55,826 nucleotides of DNA from Gammaproteobacteria bacterium (GCA_024280395.1 JAJRQG010000158.1:1-55826), one strand, 5' to 3'. Positions 19,021 to 28,821 are shown, counted from the stretch's first letter. Notes: a model not told the origin generated them from the sequence alone. A program made the numbers and translations.

Positions 19021-20805
19021 ATGCAAAAACTTCTTTTTATTGTTCTATTGGCTTTGGCTTTAAACATTAATGCTAACGATTATACCATCACCATCACCGA
19101 TGCCAATCACCACTTAGCTGAAGTTGAAGTGGGGTTTAAAGGCGTTCAAACCAAAGCATTTTCGGTAAAATTGCCTGTATGGCGTACTGGCAAGTATCAA
19201 ATTTTAGATTTGGCCTCTAATATCCGCAATTTCCAAGCTTTTGATGCAAGAAATAAGGCTTTAACTTTTCAGAAAGATGATAAAAACACTTGGCGTATCT
19301 TCGTTAACAACCCTGGAATTGTTAAAGTAACCTATCAAGTATATGCCAATCAATTGCGCAGTCGAGTTAGTCACATTGATGCCACACATGCTTTTCTAGA
19401 TGCCAGTGGTGTATTCGTTTATAGCGAATCTCAGCGCGATAAACCCTTAACCGTAAAATTAAATGTCCCGAAAGGTTGGCGTTCGGTTTCGGGTATGGAT
19501 TCGATTGGACAACATCAGTTCAAAGCTGAAAATTATGATCAGTTGGTAGATTCTCCGATTGAGTCAGGTATCCATGCTTTTGATTCAATCAAAGTTGAGG
19601 AGCAAACTTACGAGATAGTTGTTTGGGGAAAAGGCAATTTTGACATGGAAAGAGTAAAAAAGGATATTGAGAAATTGCACTACCAAGCCAAATCCTTGTG
19701 GAAAACCTTTCCATTCAAACGCTATGTATATATGTATCATTTGGGTGATAAATTGCGTGGTGCAACTGAACATCTGAATTCTACTATTATCCAAGCCGAT
19801 AGATTCGGGTTTTATCCCGATGATAAATACCGCAAAATTATAGCAACAACGGCTCATGAGTTTATCCATACTTGGAATGTTAAATCTTATCGGCCTGCTG
19901 GCATTACGCCTTATGATTACTCACAAGAAAACTATTCGGATTTGTTTTGGATGGCAGAAGGCAAGACGAGTTATTATGACAATTTGTTTGCCGTTCGTTC
20001 TGACATATTCACGGTTGAAGAATATTTAGAAAACGTAGCCAAAGATATTCATACTTTTACCCATAAACCCGGGCGCAATGTGATGAGTTTGGCGCAAAGT
20101 AGTTTTGATACTTGGTTACCCAATGATGCCAACAGAAGACACAATACAACGGTCAGTATTTATGTGAAAGGTTCGTTGGTTTCTTGGTTGTTGGATAAAG
20201 AAATTCGAGAATTGACCAATAATAAAAAAAGTTTGGATGATTTGAGTTATTTATTGTATGAAAAATATGCCAGTAGTGAAATTGGCTATAACAGTACCAA
20301 TGTCAAGCAGTTATTAAAAAAATTGACCGGTAAAGATTTTTCAGGGTTTTGGAGTGAATATGTTGAAGATATAAAGGCCATTGATTTTGAAGGCTTGTTG
20401 AATTTTTATGGATTAAGTGTAGAGGCTCCTAAAGACAAAGGCGAATTGAAATTAACCTTTGGCATTAAAACTGTTGATGCAAATGGTATTGCTAAAATTT
20501 CTATTGTACAAACTGATAGCCCAGCATGGAATGCGGGTTTGGAGGTTGGGGATAGTATTGTTGCCATCAATGGTTTGCACATTACAAAAGATAATTTGGG
20601 TGAGCACTTGGATAACCTTAAATTAGACACCGAGTATAGCCTGCATTATTTTAATCAGGGACAGCTCAAACAAACAAAAATCACTCCTAGCAAAGCACCA
20701 GAGGAGAAACTAAAAATTATTCAACTGCAAACAGCAACCGATGCGCAAAAACAACATTTTGACAGTTGGTTAAAACACGATTATAGCACCGCATTTAATA
20801 AATGA
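19021..20805 (+). CDS. M61-family glycyl aminopeptidase with PDZ domain
   Basis: The 594-residue exported protein begins with the signal peptide MQKLLFIVLLALALNINAND. It has an N-terminal beta domain, a thermolysin-like catalytic domain with HEFIHTWN (H279, E280, H283) preceded by the family motif GATEHLNS and followed by the glutamate in WMAEGKTSYYDN. A C-terminal PDZ domain lies at about residues 465-545 (DSPAWNAGLEVGDSIVAING). M61 enzymes remove N-terminal glycine or alanine, and the PDZ domain probably binds substrate tails. The next gene starts seven bases after its stop. Confidence 0.93.
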   Translation: MQKLLFIVLLALALNINANDYTITITDANHHLAEVEVGFKGVQTKAFSVKLPVWRTGKYQILDLASNIRNFQAFDARNKALTFQKDDKNTWRIFVNNPGIVKVTYQVYANQLRSRVSHIDATHAFLDASGVFVYSESQRDKPLTVKLNVPKGWRSVSGMDSIGQHQFKAENYDQLVDSPIESGIHAFDSIKVEEQTYEIVVWGKGNFDMERVKKDIEKLHYQAKSLWKTFPFKRYVYMYHLGDKLRGATEHLNSTIIQADRFGFYPDDKYRKIIATTAHEFIHTWNVKSYRPAGITPYDYSQENYSDLFWMAEGKTSYYDNLFAVRSDIFTVEEYLENVAKDIHTFTHKPGRNVMSLAQSSFDTWLPNDANRRHNTTVSIYVKGSLVSWLLDKEIRELTNNKKSLDDLSYLLYEKYASSEIGYNSTNVKQLLKKLTGKDFSGFWSEYVEDIKAIDFEGLLNFYGLSVEAPKDKGELKLTFGIKTVDANGIAKISIVQTDSPAWNAGLEVGDSIVAINGLHITKDNLGEHLDNLKLDTEYSLHYFNQGQLKQTKITPSKAPEEKLKIIQLQTATDAQKQHFDSWLKHDYSTAFNK

Positions 20806-20812
20806 GCCACAA

Positions 20813-21448
20813 ATGAGCCAGAAACGAACCATCGCCATTGCAGGCAATATTGGCGCGGGCAAGACTTCGTTGGTGGAGTTTTTGACCTCGACCTACAATA
20901 TTACGCCCTTCTATGAACCCAATGATGAAAATCCCTATTTAGCCGATTTTTACAAGGACATGAAGCGTTGGGCTTTTCATTCGCAATTGTATTTCTTGAG
21001 CAATAAATTTCGCATTCATCAGAAAGTTGATTCAACATCTGGTGTGGTGGTTCAGGATAGGACTATCTTTGAGGATGTTGAGATATTCGCCACGGCATTG
21101 TATCAAATGCGCAAAATTTCTAAACGGGATTGGCAGACCTATCAAGATTTCTACCAAAGTATTATTGCTTCAATCAAGCCGCCAGATTTAATGATTTACC
21201 TCAAATGTCCCATTCGTACGGTTAGAAAACGCATCAAAATTCGCGGTAGGAAAATGGAGCAAGACATTCCTTTGTCTTATCTTAAACGCTTGGATAGGCT
21301 TTATGAGAGCTGGATTGATAATTATACCATGAGTAAGGTATTGGTCATTGAATCTGATAAACTGGATTATATGTGTGACTTTATTGACCGTTTAGATGTG
21401 ATGAAACAGATTGAATTGTTGCTTCCTAAGTCTTTAAAACGCTCATAA
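20813..21448 (+). CDS. Deoxynucleoside kinase
   Basis: The 211-residue cytosolic kinase of the dCK/dGK family phosphorylates deoxynucleosides for nucleotide salvage. The P-loop is GNIGAGKTS (11-19). The substrate glutamate and lid-side residues are seen in YEPNDENPYLADFYKDMKRW, the DRS-like motif as QDRTIFEDVEIFA, and the LID arginines as IKIRGRKMEQDI. Base specificity cannot be told from sequence alone. It is closely spaced after the M61 gene and probably shares its transcript. Confidence 0.9.
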   Translation: MSQKRTIAIAGNIGAGKTSLVEFLTSTYNITPFYEPNDENPYLADFYKDMKRWAFHSQLYFLSNKFRIHQKVDSTSGVVVQDRTIFEDVEIFATALYQMRKISKRDWQTYQDFYQSIIASIKPPDLMIYLKCPIRTVRKRIKIRGRKMEQDIPLSYLKRLDRLYESWIDNYTMSKVLVIESDKLDYMCDFIDRLDVMKQIELLLPKSLKRS

Positions 21449-21479
21449 ATTTCAACAATAGCGATTATACCGTACCTTT

Positions 21480-21511
21480 ATAGTACACTTTAATATCTTG
21501 AAGAGTATAAT
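21480..21511 (+). promoter_or_regulatory. Promoter/operator region of the rrf2-sufB operon
   Basis: TATAAT at 21506-21511 ends only six bases before the ATG at 21518, which would place the transcript start on the start codon. Overlapping it is an imperfect dyad made of TATAGTACACTT on the left and AAGAGTATAA on the right. This suits an Rrf2-family operator for autorepression, but no consensus is known to me for this subgroup. Confidence 0.35.
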
Positions 21512-21517
21512 GGATAC

Positions 21518-21973
21518 ATGTTAAAGATATCACGACTAACAGATTATGCAACTGCTGTAGTTTTGTTCTTGCAAAAGGACAATTCATTGCTCTCATCGGA
21601 AACTATTGCCTTAGGCGTTGGTTTGGAAACTCCTACAGTGAGTAAAGTCTTAAAATTACTCACCAAAGCACAGATTTTAACCTCAATTCGAGGTGCAAAC
21701 GGTGGTTATAAATTGGCAAAAAATATTGCCAATGTCTCATTGTATGAAGTGATTGCTGCGATTGAAGGAGATACAGCCATAACTGAATGTACCAAGCTAA
21801 ATAAGTCCGATAGTTTGTGTTCACAAGAACAAAGTTGTGATACTCGTTCAGGCTGGCAGCAAGTCAATGACGATATCAAAAACATTTTATTAAACATGAC
21901 AATTAAACGCATGGCTGAACTCAATGGAGCTCATGAGCCAAATATTAAAATAATGGTAAGAGATTATGTCTGA
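21518..21973 (+). CDS. Rrf2-family regulator of the SUF system
   Basis: The 151-residue protein has the Rrf2 winged helix ([20 protein letters not shown]; recognition region [20 protein letters not shown]; wing RGANGGYKL) and three cysteines at 91, 101 and 107 that can hold an Fe-S cluster, as in IscR. Such regulators sense cluster status and control suf genes. Its gene overlaps sufB by eight bases, which strongly links it to Fe-S assembly. The cysteine spacing is wider than in E. coli IscR. Confidence 0.9.
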   Translation: MLKISRLTDYATAVVLFLQKDNSLLSSETIALGVGLETPTVSKVLKLLTKAQILTSIRGANGGYKLAKNIANVSLYEVIAAIEGDTAITECTKLNKSDSLCSQEQSCDTRSGWQQVNDDIKNILLNMTIKRMAELNGAHEPNIKIMVRDYV

Positions 21974-23480
21974 ACAAGCACTAGAAACAAAACAAGAACA
22001 TATCCAACAAGAGCATGTCCAACAAGAGAATGCAGAAGTTCACAAACGTGTGGCACAAACCTACAAAGATGGATTTGTTACCGATATAGAATCTGATACT
22101 TTTCTTCCTGGTCTAAACGAAGAGGTTGTTCGTGCTATTTCTGCCAAGAAAGAAGAACCTGAGTGGATGCTTGAATGGCGATTAAAGGCTTATAGGAAAT
22201 GGTTGACCATGGAACAACCCAATTGGGCAAAGCTAAATATTCCTGAAATTGATTTCAATGCTATTTCCTATTTTTCATCGCCCAAAAGTGATGAGAATGC
22301 ACCCAAAAGTTTGGACGAAGTTGATCCCAAACTATTAGAAACTTATGCTAAATTGGGCGTGCCATTGCATGAACAAGAAATATTGGCTGGCGTTAAAAGA
22401 ACCAAAGTGGCCGTTGATGTGGTATTCGATTCCGTATCTGTCACCACTACATTTAAAAAAGAACTCAAAGCGGCTGGTGTGATATTTTGTTCGTTTTCCG
22501 AAGCAGTCAAAGACCACCCTGAATTAGTCAAACAATATTTAGGCAAAGTTGTACCGATTGGTGATAACTATTTTTCAGCATTGAATGCAGCAGTGTTTAG
22601 TGACGGTTCTTTTGTTTACATCCCTAAACATACACGTTGTCCAATGGAGCTTTCAACATACTTTCGTATTAATGAAATGAATACAGGTCAATTTGAACGC
22701 ACATTGATTATTGCCGATGACGGTGCAGAAGTGAGTTATTTGGAAGGTTGCACAGCGCCCATGCGAGATGAAAATCAATTGCATGCTGCCGTGGTTGAAT
22801 TATTTATACTGGACAATGCCAAAATCAAGTATTCGACTGTTCAAAACTGGTATCCAGGTGATGAAAATGGCAAAGGTGGAATTTATAATTTCGTGACCAA
22901 ACGTGCCGCTTGTAATGGTGTTAATGCGAAGGTTTCTTGGACACAAGTGGAAACAGGCTCGGCGATTACTTGGAAATACCCAAGCTGTATCTTACGTGGC
23001 GATAACTCTCGTGGCGAATTTTATTCAGTGGCCTTAACTAATAATTACCAGCAAGCCGATACAGGTACCAAAATGATTCATATTGGTAAAAATACCAAGA
23101 GTACGATTATTTCCAAAGGTATTTCGGCTGGAAAAAGCCACAATACTTATAGAGGGCTTGTTCGTATTTCCAAAAAAGCCGAAGGCGCACGCAACCATAC
23201 GCAATGTGACTCTTTGTTAATAGGAAAAAACAGTGGCGCGCACACCTTTCCTTATATTGAATGCTCAAATAGTACTGCGCAATTAGAACACGAAGCCACC
23301 ACTTCAAAAATATCCGAAGACCAATTGTTCTATTGCAAACAAAGAGGCATCACCGAAGAAAATGCAACATCTATGATTGTTGATGGCTTCTGTAAGGAAG
23401 TATTTAAAGAGTTGCCAATGGAATTTGCGGTGGAAGCCAAAGCTTTGCTTGATATTTCTCTTGAAGGGGCTGTTGGATAA
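21966..23480 (+). CDS. sufB: Fe-S cluster assembly protein SufB
   Basis: The 504-residue scaffold subunit of the SufBCD complex builds Fe-S clusters under oxidative stress or iron limitation. Family segments include [60 protein letters not shown] and the C-terminal [20 protein letters not shown]. The first 25 residues carry an imperfect Q/E/H repeat ([12 protein letters not shown]). It is translationally coupled to the Rrf2 regulator. Unusually, sufC, sufD and sufS do not follow; the next gene encodes a flavoprotein. Confidence 0.95.
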   Translation: MSEQALETKQEHIQQEHVQQENAEVHKRVAQTYKDGFVTDIESDTFLPGLNEEVVRAISAKKEEPEWMLEWRLKAYRKWLTMEQPNWAKLNIPEIDFNAISYFSSPKSDENAPKSLDEVDPKLLETYAKLGVPLHEQEILAGVKRTKVAVDVVFDSVSVTTTFKKELKAAGVIFCSFSEAVKDHPELVKQYLGKVVPIGDNYFSALNAAVFSDGSFVYIPKHTRCPMELSTYFRINEMNTGQFERTLIIADDGAEVSYLEGCTAPMRDENQLHAAVVELFILDNAKIKYSTVQNWYPGDENGKGGIYNFVTKRAACNGVNAKVSWTQVETGSAITWKYPSCILRGDNSRGEFYSVALTNNYQQADTGTKMIHIGKNTKSTIISKGISAGKSHNTYRGLVRISKKAEGARNHTQCDSLLIGKNSGAHTFPYIECSNSTAQLEHEATTSKISEDQLFYCKQRGITEENATSMIVDGFCKEVFKELPMEFAVEAKALLDISLEGAVG

Positions 23481-23486
23481 TACTCC

Positions 23487-24665
23487 ATGACTTCGAAAGT
23501 GGATGTGATTATCATTGGTGCAGGTGCCGCTGGTTTAATGGCAGCAATAACTGCAGGCAAACGTGGCCGCAAAGTGCTTGTTCTTGATCATTCCAATAAA
23601 GTAGGTAAAAAGATATTGATGTCAGGAGGAGGGCGTTGCAATTTCACCAATTTAGATATACAGACTGACAACTACCTTTCACAAAACCCACACTTTTTCA
23701 AATCGGCTCTGAGTCGATATACGCAGTGGGATTTTATTGCCCTAGTTGAAAAACACAATATTGCTTATCATGAGAAAACCTTGGGGCAATTATTTTGTGA
23801 TAACAAATCCAAAGATATTTTAAAACTATTATTGGATGAATGTAAATCTGTTGGTGTAGAGATAAAAGACCATTGCCAAATAGATAAAATCAACGAAATT
23901 GAACTAGGCTTTACCGTTAAATCTTCTCATGGCAATTGGCAATGCGAGTCTTTAGTGGTGGCAACAGGTGGGTTGTCTATTCCTAAAATGGGAGCAACGG
24001 GTTTTGGCTATGATATTGCAAAACAATTTGGTTTAAAGGTGTTGCCTACGCAAGCAGCTTTGGTGCCTTTCACATTAATTGAATCCATGAAAAATGATTT
24101 TGCTGATTTATCAGGAACTTCAGTAGATGTGCTTGTTGAATGTAACGGCCAATCCTTTCGAGAAAACATGCTTTTTACTCATCGAGGTTTAAGTGGACCA
24201 GCAATTTTACAAATATCTACCTACTGGAATCAAGGTGATAAAGTAACCATTAACCTATTGCCCGATTGTGAGGTATTGGATATTTTTTCTGACAACCCTA
24301 AGAAACAACTCATCACAGTACTGGGAAATTTGTTTACCAAGAAGTTAAGTAAAACCCTTTGTGATTTGTGGTTTGGCGAGTTTTACGATAAACCCATTAC
24401 AGAAATTTCCAAAGAAAATCAACTCAAAATTACCAAGCAACTACAAAAATGGACATTCAAACCCAATGGTAGCGAAGGTTATCGTACCGCAGAAGTGACC
24501 AAAGGCGGAATTGATACCGATGAAGTCTCGTCAAAAACCTTTGAAAGTCACAAAATTAAAGGCTTGTATTTTATCGGCGAAGTTTTAGATGTTACTGCGC
24601 ATCTGGGTGGTTATAATTTCCAATGGGCTTGGTCTTCAGGCCATGCATCTGGAGAATACATCTAA
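23487..24665 (+). CDS. BaiN/YhiN (HI0933)-family FAD-dependent oxidoreductase
   Basis: The 392-residue flavoprotein has the dinucleotide-binding GAGAAGLMAA near residues 12-21, the family marker GGGRCNFTN near residue 47, and the C-terminal FIGEVLDVTAHLGGYNFQWA with the FAD-contacting end. The substrate is unknown for most of this family. It begins six bases after the sufB stop, so it is likely in the same operon, which is not a usual suf gene. It ends one base from the convergent tesB. Confidence 0.9.
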   Translation: MTSKVDVIIIGAGAAGLMAAITAGKRGRKVLVLDHSNKVGKKILMSGGGRCNFTNLDIQTDNYLSQNPHFFKSALSRYTQWDFIALVEKHNIAYHEKTLGQLFCDNKSKDILKLLLDECKSVGVEIKDHCQIDKINEIELGFTVKSSHGNWQCESLVVATGGLSIPKMGATGFGYDIAKQFGLKVLPTQAALVPFTLIESMKNDFADLSGTSVDVLVECNGQSFRENMLFTHRGLSGPAILQISTYWNQGDKVTINLLPDCEVLDIFSDNPKKQLITVLGNLFTKKLSKTLCDLWFGEFYDKPITEISKENQLKITKQLQKWTFKPNGSEGYRTAEVTKGGIDTDEVSSKTFESHKIKGLYFIGEVLDVTAHLGGYNFQWAWSSGHASGEYI

Positions 24666-24666
24666 A

Positions 24667-25551
24667 TCACTTCTGTGTTTTAAAAGGCATGCGTGCTTTA
24701 TCTCTTTGTCTAATCAAGCCTTGTTGAGAAGTGTTGGCTACAAATCTCCCTTCCAATGTAAACACCCTGCCTTGAGCGAACCCACGGGCTTCACTGGCAA
24801 CAGGGCTGTAACAATCATATAATAACCAATCATTGACATTGATATCATGATGAAACCACATGGCATGATCTAAACTGGCAATTTGTAATGTTGGGTCTAA
24901 ATATGACACAGGATGAGGAAAAGTAGAAGTTGCAACCAGGTGAAAATCGGACACAAATGCCAACAGTTGCCTGTGTAAGGGTTGATGGTCCGGAACCGGG
25001 TGTCTTGCTTTGAACCAAATTTGTCGAATCGGAGCAGATGGATTTAGATCAAAAGGATCAATGTCATCAGCAAATCTGAATTCAAAGGGCCCTTGTGTGG
25101 TCATTAAACGGCGCATTCTTGGTGTTAATGATTTTAATTGTTTGCTGGTGAGAAAAGGTTTTTCATCCAATTCATCAGGCATAGGTACTTTGGGCATACT
25201 TGCTTGGTGTTCGTATCCTTGTTCGTCAATTTGAAAGGATGCCGCTAAATTGAGTATCGGGCGTCCATGTTGAATAGCAACCACTCGGCGATTGCTGAAG
25301 CTTCTGCCATCTCTGGCTCGGTCTACTTGAAATACAACAGGTTTTTTTACATCTCCTTCGCGTAAAAAATAGGCATGAAAAGAGTGTGCTTGTCTGTTTT
25401 CTACCGTTCGATACGCTGCACCTAGAGCTTGGCTCAATACTTGGCCACCAAATATTCTGCCAGTACCGATGTCTAGTGATTGTGCTCGAAAAAGGTTTTC
25501 TTCAAGTTTTTCTATGTCAAAATATTGCAGTAAATTTTCTATTTGGTTCAT
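24667..25551 (-). CDS. tesB: Acyl-CoA thioesterase II
   Basis: The 294-residue double hot-dog thioesterase hydrolyses acyl-CoA to free acid and CoA. Family segments include FRAQSLDIGTGRIFGGQVLS, the catalytic-type aspartate in ASLDHAMWFHHD, and the Ser/Gln pair in RFVANTSQQGLIR. Length is close to E. coli TesB. Its ATG overlaps the stop of the amidase gene upstream by four bases (ATGA), so the two are co-translated. Confidence 0.93.
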   Translation of the reverse strand: MNQIENLLQYFDIEKLEENLFRAQSLDIGTGRIFGGQVLSQALGAAYRTVENRQAHSFHAYFLREGDVKKPVVFQVDRARDGRSFSNRRVVAIQHGRPILNLAASFQIDEQGYEHQASMPKVPMPDELDEKPFLTSKQLKSLTPRMRRLMTTQGPFEFRFADDIDPFDLNPSAPIRQIWFKARHPVPDHQPLHRQLLAFVSDFHLVATSTFPHPVSYLDPTLQIASLDHAMWFHHDINVNDWLLYDCYSPVASEARGFAQGRVFTLEGRFVANTSQQGLIRQRDKARMPFKTQK

Positions 25552-26117
25552 AGTTTTTTACCCAATGTGCCAATATTAATTAAGGTGATTTTTTTCATGA
25601 CTTGTGCCCAAGGAAATAATTTGCCAGGGTCCATTTTTCTGCGAATAAATATTTCAGGGTTATTTTCTGAAGGGATTAAGCGCGTATCTAAATCTTCGTG
25701 CCCTGTAATGTATTTAAGATTAGGAAGCTGTTTTTGTAATTTTGTGATTAATTCAATCAATGAATTAATCTGGGTAGGTGGATATTCATCGTGCATCACT
25801 TGCGCATTGGTTTTGTGCCAATTGGGGTAGCGTCCTAAGTTATCAAGTTCTATACCTACAGAGTTGTTGTTGTGGTCTTTTACATGATGGGCAATGCGGT
25901 TGTTTTCAACCCATTGATACGAATCTCCCTGTTTGGAAACATAGTAATGACCACTGTTACCTGTGCCCGATTGGTAATGTATTTTTTCACCATATTCCCT
26001 GGCAGTTTTAATATTGGGCAATTCGGTACAATGTATGACCAATAATTCGACATCTTCAGTGCTCCTCTTCTTCAGCTTGTTGTTGTACGGCAATAAAAAT
26101 TTAAGAGATTCAGACAC
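25548..26117 (-). CDS. AmpD-like N-acetylmuramoyl-L-alanine amidase
   Basis: The 189-residue Amidase_2 domain protein has no clear signal peptide, so it is probably cytosolic, like AmpD. Zinc ligands are visible: H29 in LLVIHCTE, the histidine of ITGHEDLD, and the aspartate of RKMDPGKLFPW, where the K-x-D-P-G arrangement matches AmpD. It would cleave the peptide from anhydro-muropeptides during wall recycling. No AmpE or AmpR is adjacent. It is followed by the coupled tesB. Confidence 0.87.
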   Translation of the reverse strand: MSESLKFLLPYNNKLKKRSTEDVELLVIHCTELPNIKTAREYGEKIHYQSGTGNSGHYYVSKQGDSYQWVENNRIAHHVKDHNNNSVGIELDNLGRYPNWHKTNAQVMHDEYPPTQINSLIELITKLQKQLPNLKYITGHEDLDTRLIPSENNPEIFIRRKMDPGKLFPWAQVMKKITLINIGTLGKKL

Positions 26118-26250
26118 AATTGGAGCTCATTCAAAGAACAATATTTTATCAATTCATCACTTTTAAGTAAATATATTAATATAAGTGTGACCACTTTAGG
26201 CCGCCTTTACTATAAGACTGTAAATACCCACAACAACATAGGAGATTACT

Positions 26251-27245
26251 ATGAAAACTTTTAATAAAATCGCCCTGTTATTAATAACAATATTTTTTAT
26301 CATTTCACAAGATGCTATTGCGACGGGATCACCAGCTGCTTTTGCTCCCACTACTGGATCACATACGCATGGCATGAGTGCGGGGAGGAAAGATGCTTTT
26401 AAATCTGCCAATTTTAAATATACATGGAAGTTGGATGTTAAGTTAGCTTCATTGAAAAATGTAGGAATGCTTGGAGACAATGGGAAGACTACAAGATTTG
26501 ACTTCATTCGGGATGCTTTTCACTCTTTAAAAGATTTGCCAAGCTCTATATACAGAGTATACATGTACGGCAATGGCAAAGCTAAAAATACCACCATGCT
26601 AATATTTGGAAATGTTGACAATGTCTGGTTGGAAGACTATGTTGTTAAACATTTGAACAACAATGATCATAGTCAATTTAAGCATTCTAAAAAATTCTAA
26701 GTTCGCGATTACAAGATATTACACGTTTGACGATACAATTGAATGATGATGGAAACCAGAGGATAGTATATTTTTCTGAGGTAAGGCCTGGTTTATATGT
26801 TGTTGGGTCTAATATAACAGAAATAAAACGTTGGAAGGATTACCCAAGGAGTGTAATGTATTGGGACTGGCCTCATACATCAACGTTGTTGTCACTTCGG
26901 ATGCTTCTTGAGCCCACATTGAAAAATTTAAGGAGTGAGGGAGTAATTGATAATTACATGTTAAAATCAAAGATATTCAAAGATTCTAAAGATATTAATG
27001 TTTCAATCAATGAAAATGAAGAGCAAATATTTATCGGGGCTTCAATTACCACCAAGAAATCATCCCAGGTTGAAGAGTTAAAACAGGTGTTAACTGACTT
27101 GTTTTCCAGTAGTGATTATAAAACTAGTGACAATATTAAAAATCAACTTTTCGAAAATTTAGAAATAATGAATATAAACAATGTACTGAAGATAGGCACA
27201 ATCATCCCAAAAACTGTTTTAGAAAAGGTTGTAACAAACAAGTAA
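26251..27245 (+). pseudogene. Exported protein split by a -1 frameshift, upstream of an ECF sigma factor
   Basis: Frame one (26251-26700, 149 residues) starts with a signal peptide (MKTFNKIALLLITIFFIISQ) and stops shortly after a run of six A (26689-26694). A shift of -1 at that run opens the second frame, which reads on through SSRLQDITRLTIQLNDDGNQ to the stop at 27243-27245. The join makes one continuous protein of about 330 residues. The second part alone (from TTG at 26727) has no Shine-Dalgarno and no signal. I do not recognise the family. The break may be a true mutation, a sequencing or assembly indel, or slippage. The sigma factor gene follows one base later. Confidence 0.7.
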
Positions 27246-27246
27246 T

Positions 27247-27801
27247 ATGATTCAAAATGAATTACAAGTAATAAAAAGTGCGCAACTTGGCAATCCCACT
27301 TGCTTTACCCAGTTGGTAGTGGCGTATCAAAAACAGCTCAGTTGTTACTTATTAACCAAGTGCTTTAATTCCACAGATGTTGAAGATGTTTTGCAAGAGA
27401 CTTTTATTAATGCATATAAGTATATTCGGAGTTATAATCCACAGTGGAAGTTCAGTACTTGGTTGTACACCATTGCTAACAGATTGGTAAAAAAATACAA
27501 TGAACTTTATTTTCAACAAAATAACCTTGATACAATAGAAAGAACCTCGGAAATAGAAAATAAACAGCCTAATAAAAAAAATATTTGGTATCATATCAGG
27601 TGTATGTTGAGTCCAAATGCCTTTGATATTATGTGGTTTTACTATGTGGAAGAGTTTAACACCAAAGAAACAGCGCGGATTTTGCATTGTTCTCAAAGTA
27701 GGGTTAAGATGAGTTTGTTTCGCAGTAAAAGAAAATTGGCCAAAAATAAAAACATTAAGATGTTATTTCAAGAGTTGGTAGAATTAGAGTTAATACTATG
27801 A
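27247..27801 (+). CDS. ECF-type RNA polymerase sigma factor
   Basis: The 184-residue protein has region 2 (TQLVVAYQKQLSCYLLTKCF then DVEDVLQETFINAYKYIRSY and KFSTWLYTIANRLVKKY) and region 4 (FNTKETARILHCSQSRVKMS). The region 4 helix-turn-helix directs -35 recognition. The subgroup and target promoters cannot be assigned. It begins one base after the frameshifted exported protein gene and overlaps the next gene by four bases, the classic layout of a sigma factor with its anti-sigma factor. Confidence 0.92.
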   Translation: MIQNELQVIKSAQLGNPTCFTQLVVAYQKQLSCYLLTKCFNSTDVEDVLQETFINAYKYIRSYNPQWKFSTWLYTIANRLVKKYNELYFQQNNLDTIERTSEIENKQPNKKNIWYHIRCMLSPNAFDIMWFYYVEEFNTKETARILHCSQSRVKMSLFRSKRKLAKNKNIKMLFQELVELELIL

Positions 27802-28199
27802 AAATTTTAAATCAAGACATGATTGTTCAACGCCTTAAATCAGATGCTAATTTACTCGGTAAAAATTGTGAATTCGACGTTGAAGAGAGAGTATTGGATC
27901 AATTGAAAAACATTGAAATAATTGATGCTCATGAGTCTGTTAAATCACCAAGACCAATATTTAAGAAAATAATGATACCTTTGGTGGGAGCGGCAGTGTT
28001 GGCCTTATTTGCTTCTCAATTTATTTTCCCAATAAATACAATGGATCAAACGCCTTCAAACTTAGTGTTAATTGACAGTGCTCCCAGTTTGATTTCAAAC
28101 AATCAAATTGTAATTGAAGCAAAAACTGTCAATAAGGTCGCTGAAAAATTGGCGATAAAAGAAGATATGCTCTTTATTGCCCAAGTTTTTTCAATGTAA
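27798..28199 (+). CDS. Probable membrane anti-sigma factor
   Basis: The 133-residue protein has a helical N-terminal cytosolic part (about 55 residues), one membrane helix (IMIPLVGAAVLALFASQFIF) and a short periplasmic tail. There is no zinc-binding HxxxCxxC motif. The four-base overlap with the sigma factor gene and single-pass topology make it a likely anti-sigma factor; the sequence itself is not one I recognise. The periplasmic tail could sense the exported protein encoded first in the operon. Confidence 0.6.
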   Translation: MKILNQDMIVQRLKSDANLLGKNCEFDVEERVLDQLKNIEIIDAHESVKSPRPIFKKIMIPLVGAAVLALFASQFIFPINTMDQTPSNLVLIDSAPSLISNNQIVIEAKTVNKVAEKLAIKEDMLFIAQVFSM

Positions 28200-28290
28200 G
28201 GCACTTTTTTATAGAACAATCGCCCATTTGAGCCTTTCTTGTGGTTTATTATTTGCAATGAATAGGCAAAACAAGTAAAATTCCGCGCCT

Positions 28291-28785
28291 ATGAAACAAC
28301 TACCTGAAAAAATTGTGCTAGATAAGGCAGTTAATGGACAAAGGCTTTATCAAGGAAGTGTAAAATTAAGCCAAATGTCAAGGCTGATAGATTTGTTGGC
28401 GAGAAATGATGGAGAAGTTAAATACTCTATTGAATTTTCAAGGGCAAGAGGACTGTTAGGCAAGGCCCGGGTTAAGGTTGGTGCTGATTTACCTTTGATA
28501 TGTACAATCAGTGAAAAAGAATTTATGTTTCCTGTGAAAATAGATACTGTTGTCGGTTTTATCGATGATTTGGCCTATGAAGACTTTCTGGATGAAGATA
28601 TGGAAGCCTCATGGGCAAAAGACAATTCTATTGTACCATTAGAAATAATTGAGGATGAGTTGATTTTAGCTGTCCCAGATGCACCATTTAATGAAAATAT
28701 CGATAGCGATAGTTCGGAGAATGAAGCAATAGTATTGGCAGATAAAAAGCCAAACCCGTTCGATGTGCTAAAGCACTTAAAATAG
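28291..28785 (+). CDS. yceD: YceD family (DUF177) protein
   Basis: The 164-residue protein precedes rpmF as in most bacteria. Typical features are the central SRARGLLGKARVKVGADLPL with the expected cysteine in LICTISEKEF and an acidic C-terminal half. YceD homologues are tied to 23S rRNA processing or ribosome assembly, mainly in plants. It sits 36 bases before rpmF and is probably co-transcribed. Confidence 0.88.
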   Translation: MKQLPEKIVLDKAVNGQRLYQGSVKLSQMSRLIDLLARNDGEVKYSIEFSRARGLLGKARVKVGADLPLICTISEKEFMFPVKIDTVVGFIDDLAYEDFLDEDMEASWAKDNSIVPLEIIEDELILAVPDAPFNENIDSDSSENEAIVLADKKPNPFDVLKHLK

Positions 28786-28821
28786 TTTAAAATAATTAAA
28801 GTTTAATTTGGAGAATATACC

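Noticed and set aside
26689-26694. Programmed -1 ribosomal frameshift at the A6 run
   Set aside because: The slip site reads T-AAA-AAA and lacks the X-XXY-YYZ pattern, and no stimulatory hairpin is evident downstream. A mutation or sequencing indel is more likely.
26727-27245. Independent gene of 172 residues starting at TTG
   Set aside because: It has no Shine-Dalgarno, and the frame runs upstream to join the preceding frame at an A6 run. I treat both as one broken gene.
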